NCBI GenBank assembly: GCA_016209785.1
Contig: JACQVM010000359.1
Coordinates: 1-14,047, forward strand
Direction of reading: 5' to 3'
Length of the DNA stretch: 14,047 bases
Source of the DNA: Candidatus Melainabacteria bacterium
GTDB lineage: Bacteria; Cyanobacteriota; Vampirovibrionia; Obscuribacterales; Obscuribacteraceae
Positions 6,266 to 12,960 of this stretch are shown here, piece by piece. Positions within the stretch are counted from its first letter, which is position 1. Each line of letters opens with the position of its first letter. The translations under genes and the position numbers were made by a program. The notes below the pieces were generated by a model. That model was not told the origin of the DNA, searched no databases, and saw only the letters and a program-made list of their open reading frames with translations.

Positions 6266-6950
6266 TTTCACGCGCAGCAAGGTCGCTCCGATGGTTTCGG
6301 GACTTTTCCCAGAGCACGAGCGCACGAACGTTTTGCAAATGCTGGAAAAGTCAGTGGTGTTTCTGACTGCCGACAACATTATCGACGTTTTGGATCGCGG
6401 CCCCCTCTCGACGCCCTGGACGCTTGCAAATCTCTATCTCGGGAGCATCGGTGGAAAACTCTTGGGCAGGAAAGGTCGTGCCATCGTGGGTTTGAGCGAG
6501 GAGACTACTTGCTATGTGTCCCACGAATACTTTCGTGAACGTGGCCGCTTTGCCGACTTCGTTGTGCACGAAGCCGCGCACGTCTTTCACAACTGCAAGC
6601 GCTTTACCGTGGGCTTGCCAGAAACTCGAACCAAGGAATTCTTGCTGAACATCGACTTTCACCAGAGAGAGACTTTCGCTTACGCTTGTGAGGTGTACAG
6701 TCGCATCATCGAGCTTGCTGACAGTAAAAAGGAACGAATGAGGCTTCTGGACGAAGTTCACGACGACTTCATACCCCCTGACGATAAGGTGGATCTCGAT
6801 AGATTTTATGCCGCGCTTTCTGCTGCCTGCATTGCCAGAAACGGATGGAGCAAGATCTTACAAGCGTGCGCACCACCTAAACGGACAAAGCAGATGCTGT
6901 CAGCTCGTCCTATTCCGGACGCTTCCAAGGTTTGCCCGGAAGTCGGCTGA
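6266..6950 (+). pseudogene. 3' fragment of IS-interrupted putative zinc-metallopeptidase-like (HEAAH) gene
   Basis: This continues the gene begun at 4663. The visible host part starts with AFTRSKVAPMVSGLFP. The core includes LSTPWTLANLYLGS, VGLSEETTCYVS and FVVHEAAHVFHNCKR, whose HEAAH (residues 169-173 of the restored protein) fits a zinc HExxH site. Glutamates E203 and E210 in RETFAYACE could be the third ligand, as in gluzincins. I recall similar uncharacterised proteins in other bacteria but no named function. An ATG at 6291, preceded by AAGGT, might restart translation of 219 residues keeping the metal site. Its 3' end overlaps the convergent abiEii by 41 bases. Decay beyond the IS is not evident, so the insertion may be recent. 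Confidence 0.8.
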
Positions 6951-7728
6951 CGATTTCCTCCATCATGTATTTCGCAGCTGCATCGAAATCGTATCGAACG
7001 CCGGGTCGCAGTAGCGGTGCTATATCTCCACGGAAGGCGACATCTTCCAGCTTCATCAAGAGATTCTCTTCAAATTCGGCCCTTGAGATTTTAATGCCGC
7101 TGGCGCTCATGTACTGGAGGAAACTGTGCACAACTCTTTCTGGGTTAACCGAGAGAGTGGACTGGCACAGCCAGGGATCGAATAGGTCACGCCCCTTCTT
7201 CCTCTGATAGAGAGCTCGGAGCTTGGTCCCGAGTAGTTCGTCTAATGTGAACGTATTGATTTCAGCCTTCCCCGTGAACCAGTCGGACTTGATTTCAAGC
7301 AGTCGGGTCTCGTAACCATAGACGGCAAAATTCTCCCTCGTATTTATTTCAAGCTTTAGCCGCATGGGCTTTTCCATAGGAGGTTCCGCCATGTAGGAGA
7401 AGTAGAACGTCACCATTGCTTCCGTCTGCTTATACTTTGGCTTTCCAAGCCACGGTCTCAAGATGTCTTTGATTCTCCCCATGACTGGACCTATTGGCTC
7501 GCCGCGGGTCTTTACGAGGTCGATGTCGTCGGAATACCTACTCATTGACGGAAGAAACAGCTTGTTCAAGGCGGTGCCACCACGAAACGCCAGACTGCTT
7601 CCGATCAATTCATCTGAGAACAGCTCAATAAGCACCTTCGAAAGGACAAGATCCTGTTCGACTTGATCGTCGCCCGGCCACGGAGCGTGGTGCTCCCTCC
7701 AGAAGGTCAGCACAGCGCGCGGTATCAT
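6910..7728 (-). CDS. abiEii: AbiEii nucleotidyltransferase toxin
   Basis: This 272-residue protein belongs to the AbiEii/AbiGii family of nucleotidyltransferase-fold toxins, which halt growth as part of type IV toxin-antitoxin and phage abortive-infection systems. Motif I is FRGGTALNKLF (48-58), followed by RYSDDIDLV (64-72), which carries metal-binding aspartates. Motif III is around LKLEINTREN (124-133). The fourth motif is LLGTKLRALYQRKKGRDLFD (165-184). All key residues seem present, so the toxin is probably active. Its ATG overlaps the abiEi stop as ATGA, so translation is coupled. The 3' end overlaps the convergent IS-interrupted gene. Confidence 0.93.
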   Translation of the reverse strand: MIPRAVLTFWREHHAPWPGDDQVEQDLVLSKVLIELFSDELIGSSLAFRGGTALNKLFLPSMSRYSDDIDLVKTRGEPIGPVMGRIKDILRPWLGKPKYKQTEAMVTFYFSYMAEPPMEKPMRLKLEINTRENFAVYGYETRLLEIKSDWFTGKAEINTFTLDELLGTKLRALYQRKKGRDLFDPWLCQSTLSVNPERVVHSFLQYMSASGIKISRAEFEENLLMKLEDVAFRGDIAPLLRPGVRYDFDAAAKYMMEEIVSRLPGKPWKRPE

Positions 7729-8519
7729 TCTTCTGCCTCGACCTGTTCATTTGCGTAGAGCGACCAGCGGCGATTGAGGATGGAGTCGCGAGAGTCCAAA
7801 TCGGTGCGCAAGGCGGTTATACGTGGAGCGTTTGTTGAGAGCCAGTCGTGCAGAGGATTAGCGAGCTTGGTTTTACCAAGAAGATCTAGAAGATAGCCGA
7901 GTCTTTGCACTACTGCAAACTCTACACCACGCTTGGCCGCCGAAACAAGGCGCTGTCCGTTCATGACATCAGATAGTTCCGAAAGGACGGTGACGACATT
8001 TCCGAAATAGCCGACGTTTTCAAAATATCGGACGAGGTCCAGGGCGGTTGCCTCTGGCGTGGACACCTTCATGTAGCCCGTCGGTGTCTTGTGGTCGATA
8101 ACGGGAACATCCTTCACGTTCCACTTCTTGAAGAAGCGAATCCGGTAGCGGGATATCTCGATGACGCGATGAGCTTTGTCAGCCACGACTTGAAACTCCT
8201 GCGGACGCTGATGCGCGGCTCCATGTATCTCGGCTGCGGTAAGTAAGCCGACATAATAGTCCCCCTGCCAATCCTTCATAAGCGAGTCAATAAACCAGGC
8301 AGGGGGCGGTGCTCCGGTATGCTTGTACTCCTCCGGCACCACTACATAGAATCCACGCCTTGGACTGATGATTCGCCCCTTTTGTTGGAGTCTGTGCAGG
8401 GCTAACTTAATTGCCGCGTCTGACTTTCGGAAGCGCTGTTGAAGCTCAGCGCGATTGAACGCGTACCGCCCCTGGGCCGGCAGCTCGTCGACAAACTTAG
8501 CAATAGTCTCTCTGGACAT
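7725..8519 (-). CDS. abiEi: AbiEi-family antitoxin and autorepressor
   Basis: This 264-residue protein neutralises AbiEii and, in studied systems, represses its own promoter. The N-terminal winged helix is visible in residues 1-62: TIAKFVDELPAQGRYAFNRA, the recognition helix region SDAAIKLALHRLQQKGRI and the wing SPRRGFYVVVPEEY. The C-terminal domain follows, with LLTAAEIHGAAHQRPQEFQVV and the STPEATALDLVRYF motif. An ATG exists further upstream in frame (8654), but it lies before the promoter. I choose ATG 8519 because family members start close to this helix. An intermediate ATG at 8570 is possible but would leave a very short leader. The stop overlaps the abiEii start by 4 bases. Confidence 0.9.
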   Translation of the reverse strand: MSRETIAKFVDELPAQGRYAFNRAELQQRFRKSDAAIKLALHRLQQKGRIISPRRGFYVVVPEEYKHTGAPPPAWFIDSLMKDWQGDYYVGLLTAAEIHGAAHQRPQEFQVVADKAHRVIEISRYRIRFFKKWNVKDVPVIDHKTPTGYMKVSTPEATALDLVRYFENVGYFGNVVTVLSELSDVMNGQRLVSAAKRGVEFAVVQRLGYLLDLLGKTKLANPLHDWLSTNAPRITALRTDLDSRDSILNRRWSLYANEQVEAEE

Positions 8520-8544
8520 CCTTTTGCGCTCGTGTTTGCATAAT

Positions 8545-8561
8545 GTATCACATCTGGATAC
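8545..8561. promoter_or_regulatory. Candidate AbiEi operator, site 1
   Basis: GTATCACATCTGGATAC is a perfect GTATC-N7-GATAC inverted repeat in the abiEi leader, 26 bases upstream of the start codon. AbiEi proteins are known to bind paired inverted repeats at their promoter; its use here is inferred. Confidence 0.6.
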
Positions 8562-8586
8562 TTTTCCCATACGCTTCCGTTTGTAT

Positions 8587-8615
8587 ATAGTATCAAAATA
8601 TAATACTTTCTGCAA
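8587..8615 (-). promoter_or_regulatory. abiE promoter
   Basis: Minus strand: TTGCAG (8615-8610) as -35 and TACTAT (8592-8587) as -10, separated by exactly 17 bases. Transcription would start near 8580, which fits the abiEi start at 8519. Confidence 0.65.
8590..8606. promoter_or_regulatory. Candidate AbiEi operator, site 2
   Basis: GTATC-AAAATAT-AATAC matches site 1 with one mismatch in an arm and the same 7-base gap. It overlaps the spacer and -10 box, so bound repressor would block RNA polymerase. The two sites lie 45 bp apart. Confidence 0.55.
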
Positions 8616-8706
8616 CCGGTCCAGCAATGCGACTGTGCCGATGTAACAGGCCATTCATAGCTCCCTGGCTACCGAAAGTTGAACTACCATCCAGGAAGAA
8701 GCGTGC

Positions 8707-9144
8707 CTAGCGCGAAAGCTTCTTGTCATTGTCCTGGGCTGTAATGATGTTCTTGCGCTCCGCGATACGCCCAAACAATTTCAGACTCGCAGCATCGATA
8801 ATGGCGTTTCGAGCTGTGACCATCGACGGTTCTGGAGTATTCGGCTCGGCATCCAAATTTGCTAGATAGCGACCAGCTGAAATCATTCGATCTTTGTACT
8901 TATCAGCGTAATCTGACAGCACAGCTGAAAAGGGCTTGGACAGTACCTTGCCCTCAAAATACTCAAACTCATCGATGGTCATTACACAAAGATTCATCAC
9001 TGAGATACCATTTATTTCCAAATCGGAAGCAGCCCCTGGCGAAGCTGTGCTCAAAAGTAGCCTCGAAAATTCGTCGGCGAGGAATCGAAGCTTCCTGAAG
9101 AAGTGAAGCGCCTTGGTATTAGAGAAGTGCGGCGCTTGGGTCAT
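8707..9144 (-). pseudogene. Remnant of an unrecognised gene (C-terminal part)
   Basis: This frame of 145 codons is open, but its first 18 codons overlap the decayed TPR gene and probably do not belong to it. From about residue 20 a coherent peptide follows: RFLADEFSRLLLST, then NLCVMTIDEFEYFEGKVL and SAVLSDYADKYKDRM. It looks like the end of a larger protein that lost its N-terminal part and fused to the TPR remnant. No signal peptide or membrane segment is seen. I do not recognise the family. There is no clear ribosome site before the ATG at 9144. It lies upstream of the abiE promoter on the same strand. Confidence 0.45.
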
Positions 9145-9592
9145 CGTCGTGAGCAGTCAGGAGCTTATCCAATTCTTGATCGCATCCAGCCTCATACAAG
9201 CAGCCCGCGAGCTGATAGCGAATGTCCTGATTATCGTTGGGATTCAGTTCCATGAGTTTGCGATACATCGTCAATGATTCCTGTAGTTCCTCTTCCCACT
9301 GCAAGTCCATTGCCAGTCTGGCCATGGCGCGCATGACTGGTAGCGTTTCGTGCGCCAGCCAACAGACTCCCTTGTACTTTGTCTCCCAGTCTGAGCCGAG
9401 TGCTCTACCGCCCGCCGCCACTGCCTTTCGATACAACTCGATTCGCTCCTATCCGTTCCTGGTCTCTTCTGCCAGCACAACATAGGCATCCGCGCAGTCC
9501 TCGGAGATAGCTAAAGCCTCGCGCGCCAGTGATGCCCTTTGCTTACCCGTCGCTTCCCAAGCTTCGTAGACCTTGTCCTGAGCAAGACGAGA
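9091..9592 (-). pseudogene. Decayed TPR-repeat (ST7-like) protein gene
   Basis: Three pieces in nearly one frame match a family of TPR proteins I recognise. They are AQDKVYEAWEATGKQRASLA with SEDCADAYVVLAEET, then ELYRKAVAAGGRALG, then MYRKLMELNPNDNQDIRY with LAGCLYEAGCDQELDKLLTAHDDDPSAALL. An in-frame TAG (9449-9451) splits the first two. An extra A near 9119 turns the expected CTC TAT ACC into CTC TAA TACC, stopping the frame; YTKALHFFRK follows in the shifted frame. Upstream, TAA at 9593-9595 ends the readable homology. The N-terminal half and the later repeats are missing, so this is a dead fragment. Confidence 0.72.
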
Positions 9593-9678
9593 TTAAGATT
9601 TATCCGAACATAAAGGGCAGTTGATTTTGGGTCTGCGTGGTTAAGCGTCCTACTAACACGCTTCTGCCACCCTCGCAC

Positions 9679-10191
9679 TCACTGCTCTGGACGCAGGCTG
9701 AGCATGATGTTGGTGCCGCCCTCACCGGGGGAAGTGGCAATCACAGAGAAAACCTTCTTGTCACGCGTAGCTATGAGACTTCCCAGATCCACACCAGACC
9801 CTTGTTCAGTAGCAGCCAATTCAGTTGCAACTTTCCATCCTTTAGACTTAATCTGCTGCGCATACCAGTCGTACACGCGCTTTGGCGGATCCGTTGTGGT
9901 AAGAGATACTTGCCTCACATCGGCCGCAATCTTAAGCAGAGGGTTGTTCATAGCCTGTCCAAGCTGTCCCAGCAATGGGCTAGTCATCGAGGCATTTACG
10001 TCGACCTTCGATCCCGGGTACTGTGGTACTGGTAAATCCGCAGGGTAAGTCTGTGCATCCCCTACTTCAGCAATACCAGGTATGCCTTCCTTGTTTGTGT
10101 CGCCGCCGATCGTACAGCCTGCCGCTAAAAGGCATACACATCCAGACATTAGACACATCTGCAATCTCAATCGCATTTGCAAGCTATTCAT
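9679..10191 (-). CDS. Small secreted lipoprotein
   Basis: This 170-residue protein begins MNSLQMRLRLQMCLMSGCVC and carries a lipobox LLAAGC with the modified cysteine at residue 26, so it should be anchored in a membrane after secretion. The ATG at 10191 is chosen over one 14 codons upstream because GGAGAGG lies 5 bases before it and the signal peptide then has normal length. The mature part holds DLPVPQYPGSKVDV and a later PPKRVYDWYAQQIKSKGWKV, a layout seen in small lipoproteins in which a 'Y..Q...KGW' domain follows a 'P.YPGAKV' strand. The function is unknown. It lies downstream of ssrA on the same strand. Confidence 0.75.
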   Translation of the reverse strand: MNSLQMRLRLQMCLMSGCVCLLAAGCTIGGDTNKEGIPGIAEVGDAQTYPADLPVPQYPGSKVDVNASMTSPLLGQLGQAMNNPLLKIAADVRQVSLTTTDPPKRVYDWYAQQIKSKGWKVATELAATEQGSGVDLGSLIATRDKKVFSVIATSPGEGGTNIMLSLRPEQ

Positions 10192-10511
10192 ACCAACCTC
10201 TCCAAGCATGGTACTGCTAAGTCCACTTATCACTACCTGCCATATTCCACCTTACCAGGTCACCTCAACCGTAAGAACGAGAAATCATTCACCGATTATG
10301 GACACACACGGTGCAATCGGCACCACAGTAATCTGCTTAAGCCATGGTATCTGTGGCCATTTCACTCTTGAAGAATTTCCATGAACCACCAAGAACCCGT
10401 TTCCCAAAAAGTTTGCGGCGGGCCACAAAAGAGGGCACAATTTGGGAATTCTCAATAAGAGAAATCCTGAAATCGTGTCCGGCAAGCACTTGCAGCAATT
10501 TAACAAGTAAA
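10192..10511. other. Intergenic region between lipoprotein gene and ssrA
   Basis: No gene is seen in these 320 bases. On the minus strand a stem-loop GGATTTCTC-TTATT-GAGAATTCC (10467-10445, one mismatch) lies about 45 bases after the tmRNA 3' end. It could help end that transcript, but no T-run follows directly. The frame at 10285-10632 is a shadow of the tmRNA gene. Confidence 0.45.
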
Positions 10512-10896
10512 TGGTGGAGGCGGCGAGAATCGCACTCGCGTCCAAAGAAGCTGAGAGATAAGCTTCTACAGGCTTAGCCCAGAATTTTTCCAGGTGCCTT
10601 GTGAGCCCGCTGGATTTGGCCTGGACAGCCACCCGGGTTCACGGTTATGTCTTATACCAAGCTATTATCCGCTAACTTTGCTTGGTAGCAACCACCGTGG
10701 TTGACCCAATAGCAGCAGGTGGTAAAGCCACTATCGAGTCCCACACCTAGGGTACTAGGCGACCGCGCGGAGAGCGCGGGTGGGGAATTTTACGACGTTA
10801 TTGGCGTCTATTGTTTTGCTCGGTGTTTTACGAGGTGCCAAGCAACCTCGACCTGCAGCCTATAACCCGACAACCCTGTCGAATCTAAACGCCCCC
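10512..10896 (-). ncRNA. ssrA: tmRNA (one-piece transfer-messenger RNA)
   Basis: The 385-nt RNA rescues stalled ribosomes by trans-translation and tags the nascent chain for proteolysis. The 5' end GGGGGCG pairs with CGCCTCC at the 3' end, followed by A and an encoded CCA (10514-10512). The conserved TTAGATTCGACAGGG follows the 5' end. The T arm is GCGAG-TGCGATT-CTCGC, where the second loop base is G instead of the usual T. The reading frame for the tag begins at GCC 10805 after CAATAGAC, as in cyanobacteria. A pseudoknot-like CGAGG...CCTCG precedes it. It lies on the same strand as prmA and downstream of it. Confidence 0.95.
10755..10805 (-). other. tmRNA tag reading frame
   Basis: The 16 codons from the resume codon GCC give ANNVVKFPTRALRAVA, then TAG. 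The ANN(I/V)VKF start matches cyanobacterial tags (ANNIVKFARKDALVAA). The last residues are AVA rather than the common LAA or VAA recognised by ClpXP. Confidence 0.88.
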
Positions 10897-10979
10897 ATGA
10901 GAAACGTTGCTGCCTTATGCTGAATTTTCAGAGTTCAAACTAAAGCGTACATACTTTCGCACTGTACCCTAGAGTTTTG

Positions 10980-10988
10980 ATTATATCA
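10980..10988 (-). promoter_or_regulatory. Extended -10 promoter upstream of ssrA
   Basis: On the minus strand TGATATAAT has the TG extension plus a perfect TATAAT, 26 bases after the prmA stop. Transcription would begin near 10972, leaving a leader of about 75 bases to be removed by RNase P. No good -35 is seen, which is usual for extended -10 promoters. Confidence 0.5.
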
Positions 10989-11014
10989 GCTCTTCCTGGC
11001 TGCTGCATCCAATT

Positions 11015-11932
11015 TTATTCAACACACACTTCAACAGGCAGCCTCTTTAACGTCACACCAACCCACTCCCCATGCACTTGCCTATCCACTACCAACAGCG
11101 GATAGTTTTCTAGTGCACTCTCAAGGCGAGGAAGCTTTTCTTTAAGAATTCCAGCACAAATAACTGTCCCATTTGGCCGAAGCAACCTCAGATATTCTGG
11201 CAATAAAGCCATGATATCCTCACAAGTTAAGTTGGAAAGAATACACTCAAATATTTGACTCTCAAGAACCTCTGTACCTCCATCTATAAGTTCTATACGG
11301 TTGCCTACACCATTAAGTTCAATGTTTTCTTGAGCTACCTTGATAGCAACAGGATCAATATCTACAGCAACAATCTGCACATCCGGATAAAGCAAAGCAG
11401 CACCAATTGCCAGTATCCCGCTACCAGTGCCTACATCCAACACATTTTGCCCAACAGGCATACATTCAAGAGCCACAAGACAGTAGCGGGTTGTTTCGTG
11501 CAAACCGGTTCCAAAGGCCATTCCTGGCTCAAGAATCAGCACCCTTCTCTGAGCTACCAACTCATCATCCAGCGTGTCGTGAGACCATGGTGGACACACC
11601 AACAGAGTACTCCCAATTACAAAAGGCTGAAAGCCTTTCTTCCACATAGCCAACCAATCTTCTTCCAGGATTGTCTTGACCCGCAGTGAATTGAGACATG
11701 CAGCCAGTCCGTACTCTTCTAAAGACACCCCAATACTGGACACATCTTTATCCTCCAACTGCGGTTGGTCAAAGATTGCCTGAATCAACACTCTCGCATT
11801 ACCCAATGGCTTAATCTCACAGCCACTGGCCCCGCAATGCATGACCAACCAAGTCGCCAGTTCCTCTTGCTCGCCTGCAACTTCAAACTCGACCGCAGCC
11901 CATGCGCGTTGTGAAACATTACTCCAATCCAT
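11015..11932 (-). CDS. prmA: Ribosomal protein L11 methyltransferase
   Basis: This 305-residue protein methylates ribosomal protein L11 using S-adenosylmethionine. The N-terminal substrate-recognition domain ends with EEDWLAMWKKGFQPF (90-104). EPGMAFGTGLHETTRYCL (135-152) matches the PrmA signature. The SAM-binding motif I is NVLDVGTGSGILAIGA (163-178), with the acidic VAVDIDPVAIKVA (188-200) after it. CILSNLTCEDIMALLPEY takes the place of the usual ANIL motif, and GTVICAGILKEKL follows. Length and order are normal. The ATG at 11932 has no clear ribosome site, so the mRNA may be leaderless or the start a few codons off. It is followed by ssrA. Confidence 0.93.
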   Translation of the reverse strand: MDWSNVSQRAWAAVEFEVAGEQEELATWLVMHCGASGCEIKPLGNARVLIQAIFDQPQLEDKDVSSIGVSLEEYGLAACLNSLRVKTILEEDWLAMWKKGFQPFVIGSTLLVCPPWSHDTLDDELVAQRRVLILEPGMAFGTGLHETTRYCLVALECMPVGQNVLDVGTGSGILAIGAALLYPDVQIVAVDIDPVAIKVAQENIELNGVGNRIELIDGGTEVLESQIFECILSNLTCEDIMALLPEYLRLLRPNGTVICAGILKEKLPRLESALENYPLLVVDRQVHGEWVGVTLKRLPVEVCVE

Positions 11933-12048
11933 GCAATTAGTTTACCGAATTAGCAAAGCCTGTGCGCCAGCTCCACCAATACCCAGCACAACTTAAAGGC
12001 ATTGAGCTTAACTGCAGCGAGCGCGCCCAGATACCTAGCAAAAAATCT

Positions 12049-12133
12049 TGCCGAAGGTCGGAGTCGAACCGACACGGGGTTTAAGCCCCGGTTGATTTTG
12101 AGTCAACTGCGTCTGCCATTTCGCCACTTCGGC
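12049..12133 (-). tRNA. tRNA-Leu (anticodon CAA)
   Basis: On the minus strand the acceptor stem is GCCGAAG/CTTCGGC. The anticodon arm GTTGA-CTCAAAA-TCAAC gives CAA, which reads TTG. A long variable arm built from CGGGGCTTAAACCCCG is present. The T arm is GTCGG-TTCGACT-CCGAC. The discriminator is A and CCA is not encoded. Confidence 0.97.
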
Positions 12134-12206
12134 TAAAAGGTGTGAATCATTCTACACTATGCTAACTTAGCCCACCAGATGACAGGAGGCAGCATTAAAC
12201 TGTACT

Positions 12207-12220
12207 GTTAAGTCATTAAC
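12207..12220. promoter_or_regulatory. Inverted repeat upstream of pcp
   Basis: GTTAA-GTCA-TTAAC is a perfect 5-bp-arm inverted repeat 29 bases before the pcp start. It may be an operator for the pcp-glpK operon; the regulator is not in the window. Confidence 0.35.
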
Positions 12221-12249
12221 CACGTAGCTCTCCACTTAAACGAAGGCAT

Positions 12250-12942
12250 ATGCACTGTATTGTTTCTGGCTTTGACTCTTTTGGTGGGCATGCGTCAAAT
12301 CCTAGCCAGCTTGTTGTTGAAGCTTTACCACAATCCATAATTACTACTAAGACCAATCAAACAATTAAGCTGACCAAATTAGTGCTGGAGTCGTGCTGTG
12401 ACAAGGCATGGAATACCTTACAAGACCAGCTTTGCCAACTGCCTGATCCATCGGTCCCCATCATACTCACCGGACTAGCCGAGCGGCGCAATCGTATTGG
12501 ACTAGAACGATTTGCACTAAACATCCGCGACTACCGCATACCTGACAACTTTGGACATCAGTGGACAGATCAACCCATCGATGACAACGGCCCGGAAGCA
12601 ATCAGAACCGACTTGCCCTTGCCAGTACTCTCTCAACAACTTAACAATCTGGGCTTCTTGTGCGAAATCTCCAACCACGCGGGCTCATACCTGTGCAATG
12701 AGGTTTATTACCGCTGCCTAAACTTTAAGAAAAACTCCGGATATACCAAGACTATACTTTTTGTCCACTTTCCTCTGCCAGAGTCCTATGCTTGTCTGTG
12801 CTTACAGGAAGGTTTGGTTTTTGAACGGGCTGGCATTCCCGAGAACCTCAAGACAACAGCGCTTAAAATCTTTGGCTACGCTCTGGTAGAAATTATCAAG
12901 TTCTGTTGCACTGTAGTACCACAACCCCAAAATATTCAATAG
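12250..12942 (+). CDS. pcp: Pyrrolidone-carboxylate peptidase (pyroglutamyl peptidase I)
   Basis: This 230-residue cytoplasmic cysteine peptidase (family C15) removes N-terminal pyroglutamate from peptides. The N-terminus SGFDSFGGHASNPSQ (6-20) matches the family's GF.PFGG...NPS. GLAERRNRIGLERFALN holds the catalytic Glu (E86). SNHAGSYLCNEVYY holds the nucleophile Cys (C149), and FVHFPLPES holds the His (H173). The triad is complete, so it should be active. GAAGG lies 4 bases before the ATG. Its stop codon overlaps the AGAAGGAG ribosome site of glpK, so the two genes form an operon. Length is slightly above the usual 200-220. Confidence 0.93.
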   Translation: MHCIVSGFDSFGGHASNPSQLVVEALPQSIITTKTNQTIKLTKLVLESCCDKAWNTLQDQLCQLPDPSVPIILTGLAERRNRIGLERFALNIRDYRIPDNFGHQWTDQPIDDNGPEAIRTDLPLPVLSQQLNNLGFLCEISNHAGSYLCNEVYYRCLNFKKNSGYTKTILFVHFPLPESYACLCLQEGLVFERAGIPENLKTTALKIFGYALVEIIKFCCTVVPQPQNIQ

Positions 12943-12960
12943 AAGGAGTATTGCCAGTTC

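Noticed and set aside
6078..6950. A single 290-codon plus-strand frame starting inside the IS
   Set aside because: Its first part is antisense to orfA and within the IS up to 6262. Host coding sequence begins only at 6266, in frame by chance.
9060..9080. CGGCGAGGAATCG resembling the ssrA 3' end (CGGCGAGAATCG), a possible attachment-site copy
   Set aside because: Similarity covers about 12 bases with an insertion and stops at once. There is no integrase, and chance is the simpler explanation.
10285..10632. Minus-strand frame of 115 codons
   Set aside because: It overlaps the 3' third of the tmRNA and has no protein-like features.
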